DNA of 64,000 nt from Liolophura sinensis (lineage: Eukaryota > Mollusca > Polyplacophora > Chitonida > Chitonidae): positions 23,569,604 through 23,633,603 of the forward strand of contig NC_088296.1 in the NCBI RefSeq assembly GCF_032854445.1, read 5' to 3'. A model generated the notes under the pieces. It was not told the DNA's origin. It worked only from the letters and a program-made list of their open reading frames with translations, and did not search any database. The translations under genes were made by a program, and so were the position numbers. Shown here in pieces: positions 1-10,570 of the stretch (positions are counted from its first letter, which is position 1; each line of letters opens with the position of its first letter).

Positions 1-43
1 CCCAATTTTTACATATTTTTTCTTCTTTCCCTTTCATTTCCAG

Positions 44-582
44 AGTCGGGTTAGAGACTGGTAAAGACCCTATGGATTTCTTAATCGCCGCATCATACGA
101 CGGAACAGTGAGGTGGTTGTACCCGCGCACCATAGAAACTTCCTGTAAAATGGACGTGAGCGAGTTTCCCTACGACTTTCAGAAATGCATCTTCGTGTTC
201 GGCTCATGGGCGTTCACCGGAAACCTTCTGGATGTCCGAAACAAGTCGAGCCGCGGCGACACCAGCTCTTACGTGGACAACGGCGAATGGCGGCTGGTGA
301 TGATCGAGGTTATACGCCACGAGCTGATGTATCCCTGTTGCGACCATCCCTTCCCGGATGTGACGTTTACAATGGTGCTTCAGCGACGCTCCCTCTACTA
401 TATATACAACATCATCATCCCGTGTATACTCATCACTATGCTCCATCTGACGACATTCTTACTTCCGGCGGAATCCGGGGAGAAGATATCCCTGAACGTG
501 ACCATTCTGTTAGGTCTGACTGTCTTCCTGCTGCTCGTGGCAGAAATCATGCCACCCCAGTCTCAAGTTATCCCTATTGTAG
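44..582 (+). CDS. nicotinic acetylcholine receptor alpha-type subunit, internal exon (Cys-loop to start of M3)
   Basis: This exon encodes part of a Cys-loop ligand-gated cation channel subunit of the neuronal nicotinic type, a plasma-membrane acetylcholine receptor. The Cys-loop is C-x13-C (codons at 144 and 186) and is followed by loop B GSWAFTG. Loop C has vicinal cysteines (codons 336 and 339; YPCC then PDVTF), the mark of an alpha subunit that contributes the principal face of the agonist site. M1 follows with its conserved Pro-Cys. M2 (about 480-560) opens with GEK and keeps Leu9' and Glu20', so cation selectivity is expected. The acceptor is a strong pyrimidine tract ending in CAG at 41-43. 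The donor is G|GTAGGT after 582, which splits a Gly codon that completes correctly in the next exon. The ATG at 72 is internal, not the start; earlier exons are off the window. Family and alpha-type identity are confident; the exact subtype is not. Confidence 0.95.
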
Positions 583-1093
583 GTAGGTCGTGTGATCGTT
601 GTTAACTGAGCAATTCTAAGGCAGTTGCATCTAATAAACTGCAACATCACTGCCTATGTTTACCTAATTCTACTGTGTAATTTGCTGCTATTTAAGCATT
701 TACTTGAACGTCATTGAAAACTAATGAGAGCTTTTGTCTTTAATATGTATCACTAGCTTTATTTTCTATTTGTATAATTATGGCTTACATTTTCCAATGA
801 GTCCTGATCGGTGATGTTGTCTATATCGGAAAAGGGTCTCGTCGTTATCGACATGGAAACTTTTCAAGGTTTTCGAGTGGTATATGAATGTGTGATTTGA
901 CGCTAAGGACACATATACTTTTCTGTAATCGCTCAAACACGTGGGAAGTCGACCCCTCCAGATTCCCGTAATTCCTGGAGTCTTGGTGACTATAACCACT
1001 GATCCTCCACCAAGAAGCCATTCACATTGAATGATTGATGTCTTACTTATCTTGAATGTAGAATCTAATGTTGAATTATCATCTCGTTTGCAG
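583..1093 (+). other. nAChR intron
   Basis: AT-rich intron running from the GTAGGT donor at 583 to the TTTGCAG acceptor at 1087-1093. It interrupts a glycine codon just before the M3 segment. I see no mobile element or conserved feature in it. Confidence 0.85.
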
Positions 1094-1356
1094 GTCAGTA
1101 TTTTGGGGTGTGTATTTGCATAGTTTCCTTGTCAACGGCCCTAGGCGTCTTCATCTTACATCTTCACTTCCGAGGATCTCGGGGATTTCCGCTGCCGAGG
1201 TGGGTTCGTTCGTTAATCATCGGAAAACTCGGCCACATCCTCTTTTACGGAAACTTGATAGAGAAAACTCTTAGGTTGCAAACTGAGAAACGGTCACGGA
1301 AAAAACCTGCAAGGCTTATGGAGAAGAATTCGACTGATCATTCGTCAAACGGAACG
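1094..1356 (+). CDS. nAChR alpha-type subunit, exon with M3 and start of cytoplasmic loop
   Basis: Continues the receptor in frame. The joined codon makes the Gly of a GQYF motif, where family members have IAQYF or IGQYL just before M3. M3 follows (about 1100-1165, ending in LHLHF), then the proximal cytoplasmic loop with a PRWVR motif, which matches the conserved PKWTR-type region that follows M3 in nicotinic subunits. The rest is basic, loop-like sequence (RSRKK) with no domain. The donor is ACG|GTAAAT after 1356, and the exon ends on a complete codon. Without splicing the frame would run into a stop at 1372. M3 is unusually rich in Cys and Ile. The match in frame, order and spacing to the previous and next exons makes this assignment firm. 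Confidence 0.93.
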
Positions 1357-1528
1357 GTAAATTGCTTTTTTTAGGAATTGTATTTAGAACGAGATCTTTC
1401 CTTTAACTGTTCAATATAATTTGCAAATAATAAGTCGATTTAATGATATTCATATATTTGTAAGAGTGTATATGACTATAGTTTAGATGCAACTAACCAA
1501 GCACAAGTTGATTCTTTCACTGGTAGAC

Positions 1529-1735
1529 TGACTCTATCTGACTGTGGGACTCACTGACTGTTTTACTAACTAACTGATGGGCTGAAGGACTGACTGGTGA
1601 ACTGGCTGGTTGACTGATGGACTGGTTGACTAACTGTCTGATTGGCTGACTGGGTAACTATCTGACTGTCACCGACCAACTATCTTGCTGCCACCGACCG
1701 ACTGACTGATCGACTGGCTGACTGGTCAAGTGTGT
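1529..1735. repeat. degenerate (ACTG)n-type simple repeat
   Basis: About 200 bp of imperfect ACTG, GACTG and ACTGACTG words in the second visible nAChR intron. It looks like an old tetranucleotide microsatellite that has diverged. Confidence 0.75.
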
Positions 1736-2163
1736 TATCCAATGGTAGCGAGAAGCTGAAAATAGCAAACAGTGCACATATATGCATTTATTACACCAGC
1801 CCTTGAAGATCCTTATTCATTTCTGTGTAGATGTGCGTGTTTGTCTAGCTTAACATCTTCTGAAAGACGAAAAGGTACTTGCATTGTTAGTTTAGTGAAT
1901 CTTCACATGTACACAACGCATTGTGTAGTGTACTGATACTGTCTAATAGGTGTCTTGATCTTTACTATTAGTATAACACTGCGGTCGGCAAATATGGGCT
2001 GAGCAGTCGGGATATCAGGCGATCTGCTTCATAGCTGTCATGCATGTGTCATGCAATTTCTCCCAACTGTACAAGCACCCATTTCTTTTACACCAACATG
2101 GTGCTTTTATGAACAATTCTAATACAAGCACGACCGAGATACTCCTATCTATATTTGTAAATT

Positions 2164-2429
2164 GGGGGACCTCCGTGGCTCAGTTGATTAGCGCGTTAGC
2201 GCAGCGTAATGACCCAGGAGCCTCTCACCAATGCAGTCGCTGTGAGTTCAGTCTGAGCTCAGACTGGCTTCTTCTCCGGCCGTACGTGGAAATGTCTGCC
2301 AGCAACCTCCACATGGTCGTGGCTTTTCACTCTGCCCGGTTTTCTCCCATGCACCATAATGCTGGCCCCCATCGTATAAGTGAAATGTTCTTGAGTACGA
2401 CGTAAAACACCAATCAAATAAATAAATAA
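2164..2429 (+). mobile_element. tRNA-derived SINE, family 1, full length, with 13-bp TSD
   Basis: The head carries a pol III A box (TGGCTCAGTTGATTAGCGC) and a B box-like GAGTTCAGTCTGAG. A long conserved body follows, then the tail AGTACGACGTAAAACACCAA with AAATAAATAAA. The element is flanked by the direct repeat ATATTTGTAAATT at 2151-2163 and 2430-2442, a classic target-site duplication. It lies in the nAChR intron in sense orientation. Confidence 0.92.
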
Positions 2430-2756
2430 ATATTTGTAAATTACAGAAATTTTTTTTTCGGATTGTGAGTTTTAAACTGGGAAGAGTTTTGAATTGGGAT
2501 GCCCTACTTGGAATATCGACTGTCTTCCGCTGCACTGAAAACTGATGACCTCAGTTTTTCTCTTACATGTTATCAGCTTCATTTACTATACGTTATTTAT
2601 ATATAAAAACAAATTATTTGTTGGAAACGGATGTTTTAGGTTGTTTTGGAAATGATCATTGAGATCTTTGACTCCGCATTCTCTTTCATCGTTTACAGCT
2701 GGTGTACGAATGTTTGCTTTAACGCTTACATTATAAGGTTTTCTTCCTTGTTTTAG

Positions 2757-3104
2757 GAGGTTGAACTGGTATCAGTACACCCTGACAGGGCCAATGACAA
2801 TGTTCCAAACGGTCACGTGACTGAAAAATCAGAAGCCGTCGAAGGCGAAGAGCACGCGATAAAGACTATGTATCGCCATGACCACTACGTGTTGAACACT
2901 GAGGGGAAACCCCCGATGGAGGATTTAGGCGTCCTTCACAGGAGGATCGAGGACAAAGAGGAGGAAGAAAAAGCCATCATTCAGGACTGGATCCTCGTCT
3001 CTCTGATCTTGGACAGATTTTTCTTTATCATCTGCGCCATCGTAGATGTCGCCGCCATATTGTTTGTGCTTTGTCGAAACCCCGTTTACCACGCGGACAC
3101 GTGA
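2757..3104 (+). CDS. nAChR alpha-type subunit, last exon (cytoplasmic loop end, M4, stop)
   Basis: The terminal coding exon begins in frame after the TTTTAG acceptor. It encodes an acidic cytoplasmic stretch (MEDLGVLHRRIEDKEEEEK), then a DW-x-L-x6-DR junction leading into M4 (about 2995-3070, FFFIICAIVDVAAILFVL), and a short extracellular tail ending at TGA 3102-3104. The xxILDRFFFII pattern corresponds to the conserved VIDRLCLIIF start of M4 in this family. Total visible receptor is 382 residues; complete subunits are usually 450-550, so the signal peptide and the first part of the ligand-binding domain are missing to the left. No clean AATAAA was found within 200 bp of the stop, so the 3' end is not defined. 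Confidence 0.93.
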   Translation, partial: EVELVSVHPDRANDNVPNGHVTEKSEAVEGEEHAIKTMYRHDHYVLNTEGKPPMEDLGVLHRRIEDKEEEEKAIIQDWILVSLILDRFFFIICAIVDVAAILFVLCRNPVYHADT

Positions 3105-4495
3105 CCAAATGAACCAGGCATTGCCAAGGACAAGCCACGACTATTCCTTCATGTAATGTAGGGGATTTTATTTTATCGTTTGATTTCCAGTCAGATAATA
3201 CTCTTACAATGCTGTTAAACTAGCAAAAGTGCAAAAAAACCCCACAAAAACAACAACAAAAAAAACAACAACAGCAACAGAAATCCCTTACATTACCAGA
3301 GGAGGAAAGAACTTTGTGTGCAAAAATACCACCGAGAGTTACAGTTACTATTCATGCAAACTACGCAAAGGGAAACCATTTTGAAAGGCGAACCGATATG
3401 AAATTTGTCTGTGTCAAAATTACCTGACTATGTTACTATCGACAGATTTTATGGTGACAAAAAGAGAAGATGTTTGCTCCACCGAAGAGTGAATCCATCC
3501 TCTGCTGTTCTCGGAACACTAAAATATAGAAGTGCTTTATTAACCAGAAGAAAGAGACGCTTGATGCAAATTGTGCGGTTTTATGTTTTATTCTGATCAA
3601 CATATGACAATACTGTGGATGTTCACAAATATATAATGTGGCGTCCAGCAACAGAGTAATACACACCCTAGCGCCTCGATGACAATAAGGGTAATATTAC
3701 CTGTTGGGGTGCCACTGTAGAAGCTACGTTTTTATTTCGTCGAGTAACAGTTCGTCTGCGAGTGCCCTTTATTTTGACTTATGTAGCAAAGTACATACAG
3801 CATGTACGGCGTTGTAACAGCGGATAGCCCGTGGCTTGACCTCATGATCCAGACATGTTAATTACATGTTTATTGCTAGTGATATAGAGGACTTGGGCGC
3901 TCTATTACAGCACGGCTTCTAAATGATACTAAAAGTACAATGTGTAAGATGGTCTCGGGTGTTTAAGTGGTCATAAACTGATTCAGTGATTGATATGGAC
4001 TAGATACAACCAAAGATACACATGGCTGACAGAAGGGTATGTATCCTCTATTCTGCTCAAAGTGAACGACAAAACCACCAACAGCCAACCAGATCATGAA
4101 GTCCCTCCGTTTCGATGTAACATACTTAATTTTGCATTACTTACTAAAATGAGTAAGCAAATTAAATCCGAAAAAAATCATTTTGACGATTATTTTGACG
4201 ATTTTTGCTTATGTATTATGCTAAACTGATCAACAAGGTTACTTGAATGAGCAATCCAAACTTGTTTCCTGCGTGATTTTGACTCCAAAGTGAGATAAGT
4301 CTTTTATTATAATTACAGGTCTTGCTAAGACTACATACTTAACAAAAGTGTTAAGTTTATATACACATTTCTGTTACATTTCTAGTATGGTGGATATTTT
4401 CCAAAAATACAAATAGACGAAATGTAAAAAAATTTAATAAACATGAAAAAGTAAACATGTGACATTTACTCACACATCTGCTTAATTGCTAAATA
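3105..4495 (+). other. nAChR 3' flank / probable 3'UTR, no gene seen
   Basis: Begins as the 3' untranslated region. An A/C-rich stretch lies at 3230-3285, then unique AT-rich sequence. The first AATAAA near a plausible end is at about 4436, too far away to assign. Short open frames here show no recognisable protein. Confidence 0.5.
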
Positions 4496-4497
4496 TA

Positions 4498-5043
4498 CAC
4501 TGAAAAAAACAAATGGTTAACATTTAAACATATCTTTACAGCAGGTAATAAACGTGCTTGGTGTTTAATTGTAGCATGTTTAATACTTAAACACTTTAAA
4601 CATGTTTATCCAACAACTGATACTAAGACCGCTTTACAATGCTCATCACATGCATTGAAAACTTAAATCACTCCGTTTAAGCAATAAACCTATCCAATCT
4701 ACTTCATAAATTATTGCATTTATACTATAAATGTGAGTAAAATAGTGCATGTATTTATAAAATAAATCAATATATTTAGAAAAAACGCGTGTATTTGAAA
4801 AATAAACACCTCTTGGACATATTAAAAATAGACAGTTATTATAGTGTGTGCACGTGTTACCGTTCAAAATAGCTTATGAATTGCCTAAAATGTATAAAAG
4901 GGATCAAATTATAGGAATCATTTTTAACGCTCCAAATAGTATAGGTACGAGTCCGATATTTACTGAAAGGCATTAACTTGTTAAGCACGTTCATTATATG
5001 TTGCAAAGGTATGTTTAAATGATAAACATTTGTTTTATCAGTG
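4498..5043. mobile_element. 546-bp non-autonomous TIR transposon, TA target site
   Basis: The ends are inverted repeats of about 33 bp: CACTGAAAAAAACAAATG at the left and, read on the other strand, CACTGATAAAACAAATG at the right, both continuing into CATTTAAACA. TA dinucleotides flank both ends (4496-4497, 5044-5045), consistent with a TA target-site duplication. The interior is very AT-rich and has no transposase-like frame, so this looks like a MITE-type element of a TA-targeting superfamily such as Tc1/mariner. The superfamily is inferred. Confidence 0.8.
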
Positions 5044-5198
5044 TAGTCTTGGAATTCCACTAGTGTGTGACATGTCTTCAAATATGCTGTCCCGTCCAGT
5101 TGACGTGTCCAAGGTAAATTACCCTACAACCATATGCTGTGGTTGGGCAGGCACAACCTACCTGGTTCAGCGTGTTGTTACAGTGAAAAAGCACTAAT

Positions 5199-5291
5199 GG
5201 TTTCCTCCCACCATAATGCTGGCTGCCGTTGTATAAGTGAAATATTCTTGAATACGGCGTAAAACACCAATCCAATAAATAAAGAAATAAA
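5199..5291 (+). mobile_element. SINE family 1, 3' end only
   Basis: Starts at the CCTCCCACCATAATGCTGG body motif and ends with the AATACGGCGTAAAACACCAA tail and AATAAAGAAATAAA. It is 5'-truncated and sits tail-to-tail with the next, opposite-strand copy. Confidence 0.88.
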
Positions 5292-5323
5292 ATGTATTAC
5301 AGCACGCCATTTTATAAATAAAA

Positions 5324-5464
5324 TTTATTTATTCATTTGATTGGTGTTTTACGCCGTACTCAAGAATATTTCACTTATACGACGGCGGCCAGCATTATGG
5401 TGGGTGGAAACCGGGCACAGCCCGGGGGAAACCCACGACCATCCGCAGGTTGCTGACAGACCTT
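5324..5464 (-). mobile_element. SINE family 1, minus-strand, 5'-truncated
   Basis: Reverse complement of the family 1 tail (TTGGTGTTTTACGCCGTACT at 5341-5360) and of the CCATAATGCTGG body, continuing to CTGACAGACCT. Only 32 bp separate it from the plus-strand copy, creating an inverted repeat. A TACA microsatellite begins at its end. Confidence 0.9.
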
Positions 5465-5553
5465 ACATACATAGGCCTACATACATACATACATACATAC
5501 ATACATACATACATACATACATACATACATACATCCATACATACATACATCCA
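5463..5553. repeat. (TACA)n microsatellite
   Basis: About 20 tandem TACA/CATA tetranucleotides, interrupted near the end by CCAT. It abuts the 5'-truncated end of the minus-strand SINE. Confidence 0.95.
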
Positions 5554-5736
5554 TATGTATTGATTATTTGAACGCGTAATGCCACATTAAAGTGTTTTTC
5601 ACTTGTAGAAGTCGGTCGGTTTTATGTGTGTAAGAAACCGGGGTCCCCTGGTAAAACCACCGAGCATTTGTGACACAAGCTCCGTTCAGTCATTGACTCA
5701 CTGGTTTTGGATGTAAACACACAATATCCAAGTACC

Positions 5737-6093
5737 GGCCCAGATAGCACAGTTGGTAGAGCGCCCGCTTCGGGACCGGTAGATCCAGGATCAGTCCTTG
5801 ATCGAGTCACACCTAAGACTTTAAAAGAGGAAGTTGTAACTTCCTCGCTTGGCGTTCAGCATGAAGGGGATAGTGCAACGACTGGTTCACCCGTATCAGC
5901 ATAATGGCTCTGGGCAGCTTACTTGCCTTCGGTAAGTCGTCTCAGTGAAGCAGCACTAAATAAAAGGGCGGTGGAAATCCGTCCTGCAACAAGGAGGCAC
6001 ATTACACGTACATGCACCCTAATGATTCCTTCGTCGTCATATGACTGAAAAATTGTTGAGTACGACGTTAAACCCCAAGCACTCACTCACTCA
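5737..6093 (+). mobile_element. tRNA-derived SINE, family 2, full length, with 11-bp TSD
   Basis: The tRNA-like head has A box TAGCACAGTTGGTAGAGCG and a B box-like GATCGAGTCA. An internal palindrome AGGAAGTTGTAACTTCCT follows, then a conserved body (CTTGCCTTCGGTAAGTCGTC), the tail GAGTACGACGTTAAACCCCA and CACTCACTCACTC. The direct repeat AATATCCAAGT at 5723-5733 and 6095-6105 is a target-site duplication. Confidence 0.92.
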
Positions 6094-6609
6094 GAATATC
6101 CAAGTCAATATCTCTGAACGGACTGCATGGGAGATAACCCTACCTAAGCTTCCCAGGCTCAGGAGTGATAGGGGCTGTCTCCCTTGTTATGTGAAATGTA
6201 GGAATTGTTGGTTTTTTTGTATAGCGAGATGCATTATGTCTTAAAATTTATATTTGAAGAACCAGAAAAAAAAACATATATTTATCAGTTACTGGATTAA
6301 CAAACATTAGAATGTGTCATTGGTCTGGAAATTTTGCTGAAGGATTCGAGGTTGCTCTTAAATGTGTCTGCCACGGTAAGGCTTTATGTCAGAGGATAGC
6401 CTAAGCAAATCTACACCAGACTACTGCTGTTAATGAATTAACAAATAATTATCGCTCACTGTAAAGAACCAAAACATGTACCGAATTTTTAAAACTACCT
6501 TTCAGGAAGAAAAAAAAACATTTCAACATCATGTTTCAAAAGATAACTTTTTTGATTTTTTTGATATTTGGGTGTTATTTTCTCATTGACTCTAGAAAGG
6601 GTTTGAAAG

Positions 6610-6968
6610 CGGGTCATGGTGTAGCGGTTAAAGATGCTGATCATTCGATTACTGTGACACAGGAGGCGCGGGTTCAAAACCGGCTTTGGGCAGGGAATAT
6701 TTATATTCTGCCCCTCTCACTGTCTATGGGGCCTTGACAAGAATAAGCGATCGACAATGCTTCTTTGTCCGATTGTACAGCTTCATGTTCATTGAAGCCC
6801 ACTATATTTTGTTTTTTTCCCCAATTAATATGGTGTGCCTATCTGTAGGCTACGTCAGAAGTGGTAAAGTTCCTCAATGACTTGCCAAAGGCCGGTCGTA
6901 GGCTATATTGAGGGTTTTTTTTTTAAATTCAGTATGACGTTAAAGAACAATCGCATAAAGAAACAAAT
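6610..6968 (+). mobile_element. tRNA-derived SINE, family 3, diverged
   Basis: The head reads as a tRNA relic: A box TGGTGTAGCGGTTAAAGATG and B box GCGGGTTCAAAACC. The body includes GACTTGCCAAAGGCCGGT, a motif shared with the copy at 52.45 kb. The tail CAGTATGACGTTAAAGAACA is a diverged version of the tail shared by families 1 and 2. No clear TSD is visible. The full extent is less certain than the head. Confidence 0.65.
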
Positions 6969-7744
6969 ATTAAAACGTATGCATAATAAAGTCATTTTCT
7001 TTTTGTTTTGAAATTGCCGCACGTTAACCATAGCTTGCTCTGTCTGTGACGATTTCAGCCAACGGCAAACTAGTATGTCAAGGACATTCCACCAATCGTA
7101 TCAAATCTTGCTTTTTAAATTTTACAGTGTGTATAATTCTCTTGAGAGTAAATATGGACGGAGTGCGCAGAATCACTGTCTGGATTTCTGCACTAAAGTT
7201 CTGTCTAATAGCACTTAACACGGAGCTATACACGGGCTCGATATGCATCGTGTTTCAGAAAAGCTCCACGACGGATATAAGAACAGTGACCTTCAAATCG
7301 CAACTGAGATCAATATGATTCATTCACGACAACTTATACACTGCATGCGCCATTATAAATGATACTGGCTAAATATACGCGGATATTCCTTTCGTCTTTG
7401 TGGAAACTGTTGACTCAGTCCTAATCTTTTTACTTACTTTAGTACTTTGGTCACTGTTGGTGGTTTGTCTTGTTGGGGTGGGAATTGGCATTGGGTTTGT
7501 TGACCCGGAGCGTCCATTATGTTTGACGCTTAGTATTTCTTTCACGCCGGCCAGATTTACGGTTATTGTGTGTGGATATATACAGAACCACGCTTGAAGA
7601 GCGTTCTCATTATTAATTTTGTCCGGATAGGCCGACTACTATACAATTAAACCTTGGCATGGCAAAGCAGCCTAAGTAAAAGATAATCCATTTATTTCCT
7701 AATCCGTAGGTAACGAGTCGTCGCTGCATGGCTCAGATGTGTAC
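6969..7744. other. no recognisable feature
   Basis: AT-rich unique sequence. Open frames at 7046-7318 and 7400-7597 are short, lack splice context and do not resemble a family I know. Confidence 0.5.
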
Positions 7745-8034
7745 TTTATTTATTTATTTACTTATTAATGTATTTATTTATTTGTTTGTTTATTTATTTG
7801 ATTAGTGTTTTACGCCGAACTCAAGAACATTTCATTTATTCGACGGCCGCCAGCATTGTAGTGGGAGGAGACTGGGCTAACTCACAACCATTCGCACATT
7901 GCTGACAGACCTTTCCACGTAAGCGGCCGAAGAGGACTTTACTATTAATTACATGGGCTTGAACTCAGAGCTACCGCTTTGGTGAGAGGCTCGAGTCATT
8001 GTCCCGCTCGCACGCTTTAAGCTCCTCGGCTGTG
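7745..8034 (-). mobile_element. SINE family 1, minus-strand, near full length, diverged
   Basis: A TTTATTTATTTATT-rich tail is followed by the reverse complement of the family tail (TTAGTGTTTTACGCCGAACT), the body (GCCGCCAGCATTGTAGTGGG) and a degenerate head (TTGGTGAGAGGCTC, then CTCGGCTGTGACC). It is an old copy with several indels. Confidence 0.85.
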
Positions 8035-8358
8035 ACCATCAAACGCCTGACCATTGGGGTTGTGTGGTCAGATCCAGATCTAGTCATTAGTTACGCCATT
8101 TAATTCAACTTACAAAGACCATTGTTTTACTAGTCTCCTGACATTCCAATTTCCCCGACTCTTAAATCTGACCACCGTAATTAAAAGGTAAGAAGCTCTT
8201 GGGCACGACGACACTTCCAAAGCTGTGTGTAAGCTTATGAACCATAAGTATATTGGCCTAAATTAAACGTTTGTAAACTAGTGATAATCGAGAGAGCTGA
8301 TGACTTCGTAAAACATCAGAAGAGCACAATGTATAAAGACGTTTGCACAATGCAAGGA

Positions 8359-8606
8359 CACTCAAAAAATCTGTTCATTTTAACAGAAAGTCTGTTGTCT
8401 AGGCAATGCTAGAATGCTGCTTTTGCAACAGATTTTTCTGTTAAATATAATACACATTTTCAACTAATTCAACGTTAAGATTCTGTAAGACTAACAGGAT
8501 ATTATGTTGAATATGACACAGCATTAAACTGTAATAACAGAATACGCTATAGAATTACCGATAGAACGGATTTTATGGTAAAATTAACAGGTTATTCTCT
8601 TGAGTG
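8359..8606. mobile_element. 248-bp MITE-like element with imperfect TIRs
   Basis: The left end CACTCAAAAAATCTGTTCAT and the right end, read on the other strand, CACTCAAGAGAATAACCTGT match with one small gap and continue into ATTTTA. The interior is AT-rich and non-coding. No target-site duplication is obvious, so the element may be old or the boundary slightly off. Confidence 0.55.
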
Positions 8607-8744
8607 CACTTCACAAAAATATGTCAATAGCAAATAGGTATATTAGGAGTATCTGCGAAGTCTCCGTCGCATGCAACCCTGTACACAAATAATTCCCATA
8701 ATTCCCACCTTAGAATTCATGTATTTAAATACATTTAATTCCAT

Positions 8745-9035
8745 TCATGTAGACCCGGGATCAAACCCGGGTCCGGGTCATGCCAAAGATTTTACAAAAT
8801 GGTACTTGTTGCTGCCTCGCTTGGCGCTCAGCACTGGGATGTTAGAGAAAGGAAACAGGACTGGTTGGTGCAGTGTTAGTATAACGTGACTGGGCGGATG
8901 CCTCATCTCCGGTGTCTGCGGCATGATGTTTCAGTGGCAGCAGCACTTTGGCAGCACGGACTCGCCCTGCCACGAAAAGACACAGCATATGTACACACAT
9001 CTAATGACTCCTCGTCATACGTTAAATTCAGAGCA
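8745..9035 (+). mobile_element. SINE family 2 variant, diverged
   Basis: B box-like GGGATCAAACCCGGGTCC is followed by the family 2 body (GCCTCGCTTGGCGCTCAGCA, GTTAGTATAACGTGACTGGG, CAGCAGCACTTTGGCAGCAC) and CTAATGACTCCTCGTCATAC. The A-box half of the head is degraded and the tail is lost or diverged. Confidence 0.65.
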
Positions 9036-9604
9036 TACATATACATACAGATATATAAGTGCTGTTTTCATAAGTGTGACTCGCAATTACGATGACGTCC
9101 TTCTTTTGCATCGTCATTTCGATACTTTATATAAAATGTGATCTATTTTTGGTTTCCAAGAGTAAACCTGTTTATAAATACTATCTCGGTCGCATTTCTT
9201 GCACTGTAGCCGATCACCACTGGTTCTGTTTCATTATGTTTACTCGTGGCGTGGCATGGCATGGCTCGTGTATAGGCACATATATCACCTGTATGGACGT
9301 CTCAAGCCGCTTACATAACAACAAATGCTAACCAGGCAGATGGTGCGCATTGTCCATGAATAAGAGTTTAGACCGTGCTAGAATGTAATTGATCTGAATT
9401 GCTTAAGGTGGAAAACTGTTCGTCTTGTGTTGATCTCAAAATCGTCTTACACAGTGTCTGAAAACGATCTTCAGGTTCGATCAATATGCGTTTATATACT
9501 AAGGCCTATAAATGCATAGTATTTCGTCACAGACACATGAAAATGGTTTCTAGAAGACGAACACAAAAAACCACAATGCAGATATTTTTTATTTAGTACG
9601 AACT
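9036..9604. other. no recognisable feature
   Basis: AT-rich unique sequence between a SINE relic and the 40-bp array. No gene, RNA or mobile element was recognised. Confidence 0.5.
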
Positions 9605-10570
9605 GTCAAAAAACAACGATTTTAGGACGAACCGTCCAATACACCACAGCACGCACGGGCTTTATTAGGAACCGTCCAAAACACAACAACACGGACAAGC
9701 TTTATTAGGAACCGTCCAAAACACAACAACACGGACAGGCTTTATTAGGAACCGCCCAAAACACAACAACAGGGAGTGGCTTTATTAGGAAACGTCCAAA
9801 TCACAATAACACGAGCAGGTTTTAGGACGAACTGTCCAAAACACCACTGCACGGGCAGGCTTCAGGAGGAACCGTCCAAAACACAACAACACGAGCAGGT
9901 TTTAGGACGAACTGTCCAAAACACCACTCCAAGGGCAGGCTTCAGGAGGAACCGTCCAAAACACAATAACACGAGCAGGTTTTAGGACGAACTGTCCAAA
10001 ACACAGCTAAACGGGCAGGCTTCAGGAAGAACCATCCAAAACACAATAACACGAGCAGGTTTTAGGACGAACTGTCCAAAACACCACTGCACGGGCAGGC
10101 TTAAGGAGGAACCGTCCAAAACACAACAACACGAGCAGGTTTTAGGACGAACTGTCCAAAACACCGCTAAACGGGCAGGCTTTAGGAGGAACCGTCCAAA
10201 ACACAACAACACGAGCAGGTTTTAGGACGAACTGTCCAAAACACCGCTGCACGGGCAGGCTTCAGGAGGAACCGTCCAAAACACAACAATACGAGCAGGT
10301 TTTAGGACGAACTGTTCAAAACACCGCTGCACGGGCAGGCTTCAGGAGGAACCGTCCAAAACACAACAACACGGGCAGGCTTTAGGAGGAACTATCCAAA
10401 ACACAACAGCACGGACGGGCTTTATTAGGAACCGTCCAAAACTCAACAACACGGGCAGGCTTTAGGACGAACTATCCAAACACCACAACACGGACAGGCT
10501 TTCGGACGCTGTCCAAAACACCATGATATACGGGCAGGTTTTGGAACGAATTGTCTAGAACACCATAATA
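9605..10570. repeat. 40-bp minisatellite organised as 80-bp A/B dimers
   Basis: The core gCAGGtTTTAGGACGAACTGTCC alternates with gCAGGcTTCAGGAGGAACCGTCC every 40 bp (starts at 9855, 9895, 9935, 9975, 10015 and so on), so the true period is an 80-bp dimer. The left flank (9605-9800) holds less regular units. About 24 monomers are present. Open frames here are repeat artefacts. Confidence 0.93.

Larger units (their letters stand above)
1357..2756 (+). other. nAChR intron carrying a simple repeat and a SINE
   Basis: A 1.4-kb intron from GTAAAT at 1357 to TTGTTTTAG at 2748-2756. It contains a degenerate ACTG/CTGA repeat and a SINE with a target-site duplication, both listed separately. The remainder is AT-rich and unremarkable. 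Confidence 0.85.

Noticed and set aside
72-605. ATG at 72 as the start of a 177-residue receptor-like protein
   Set aside because: The coding frame is open back to the splice acceptor at 43 and the receptor continues after the donor at 582; the ATG is an internal Met and the stop at 603 is intronic.
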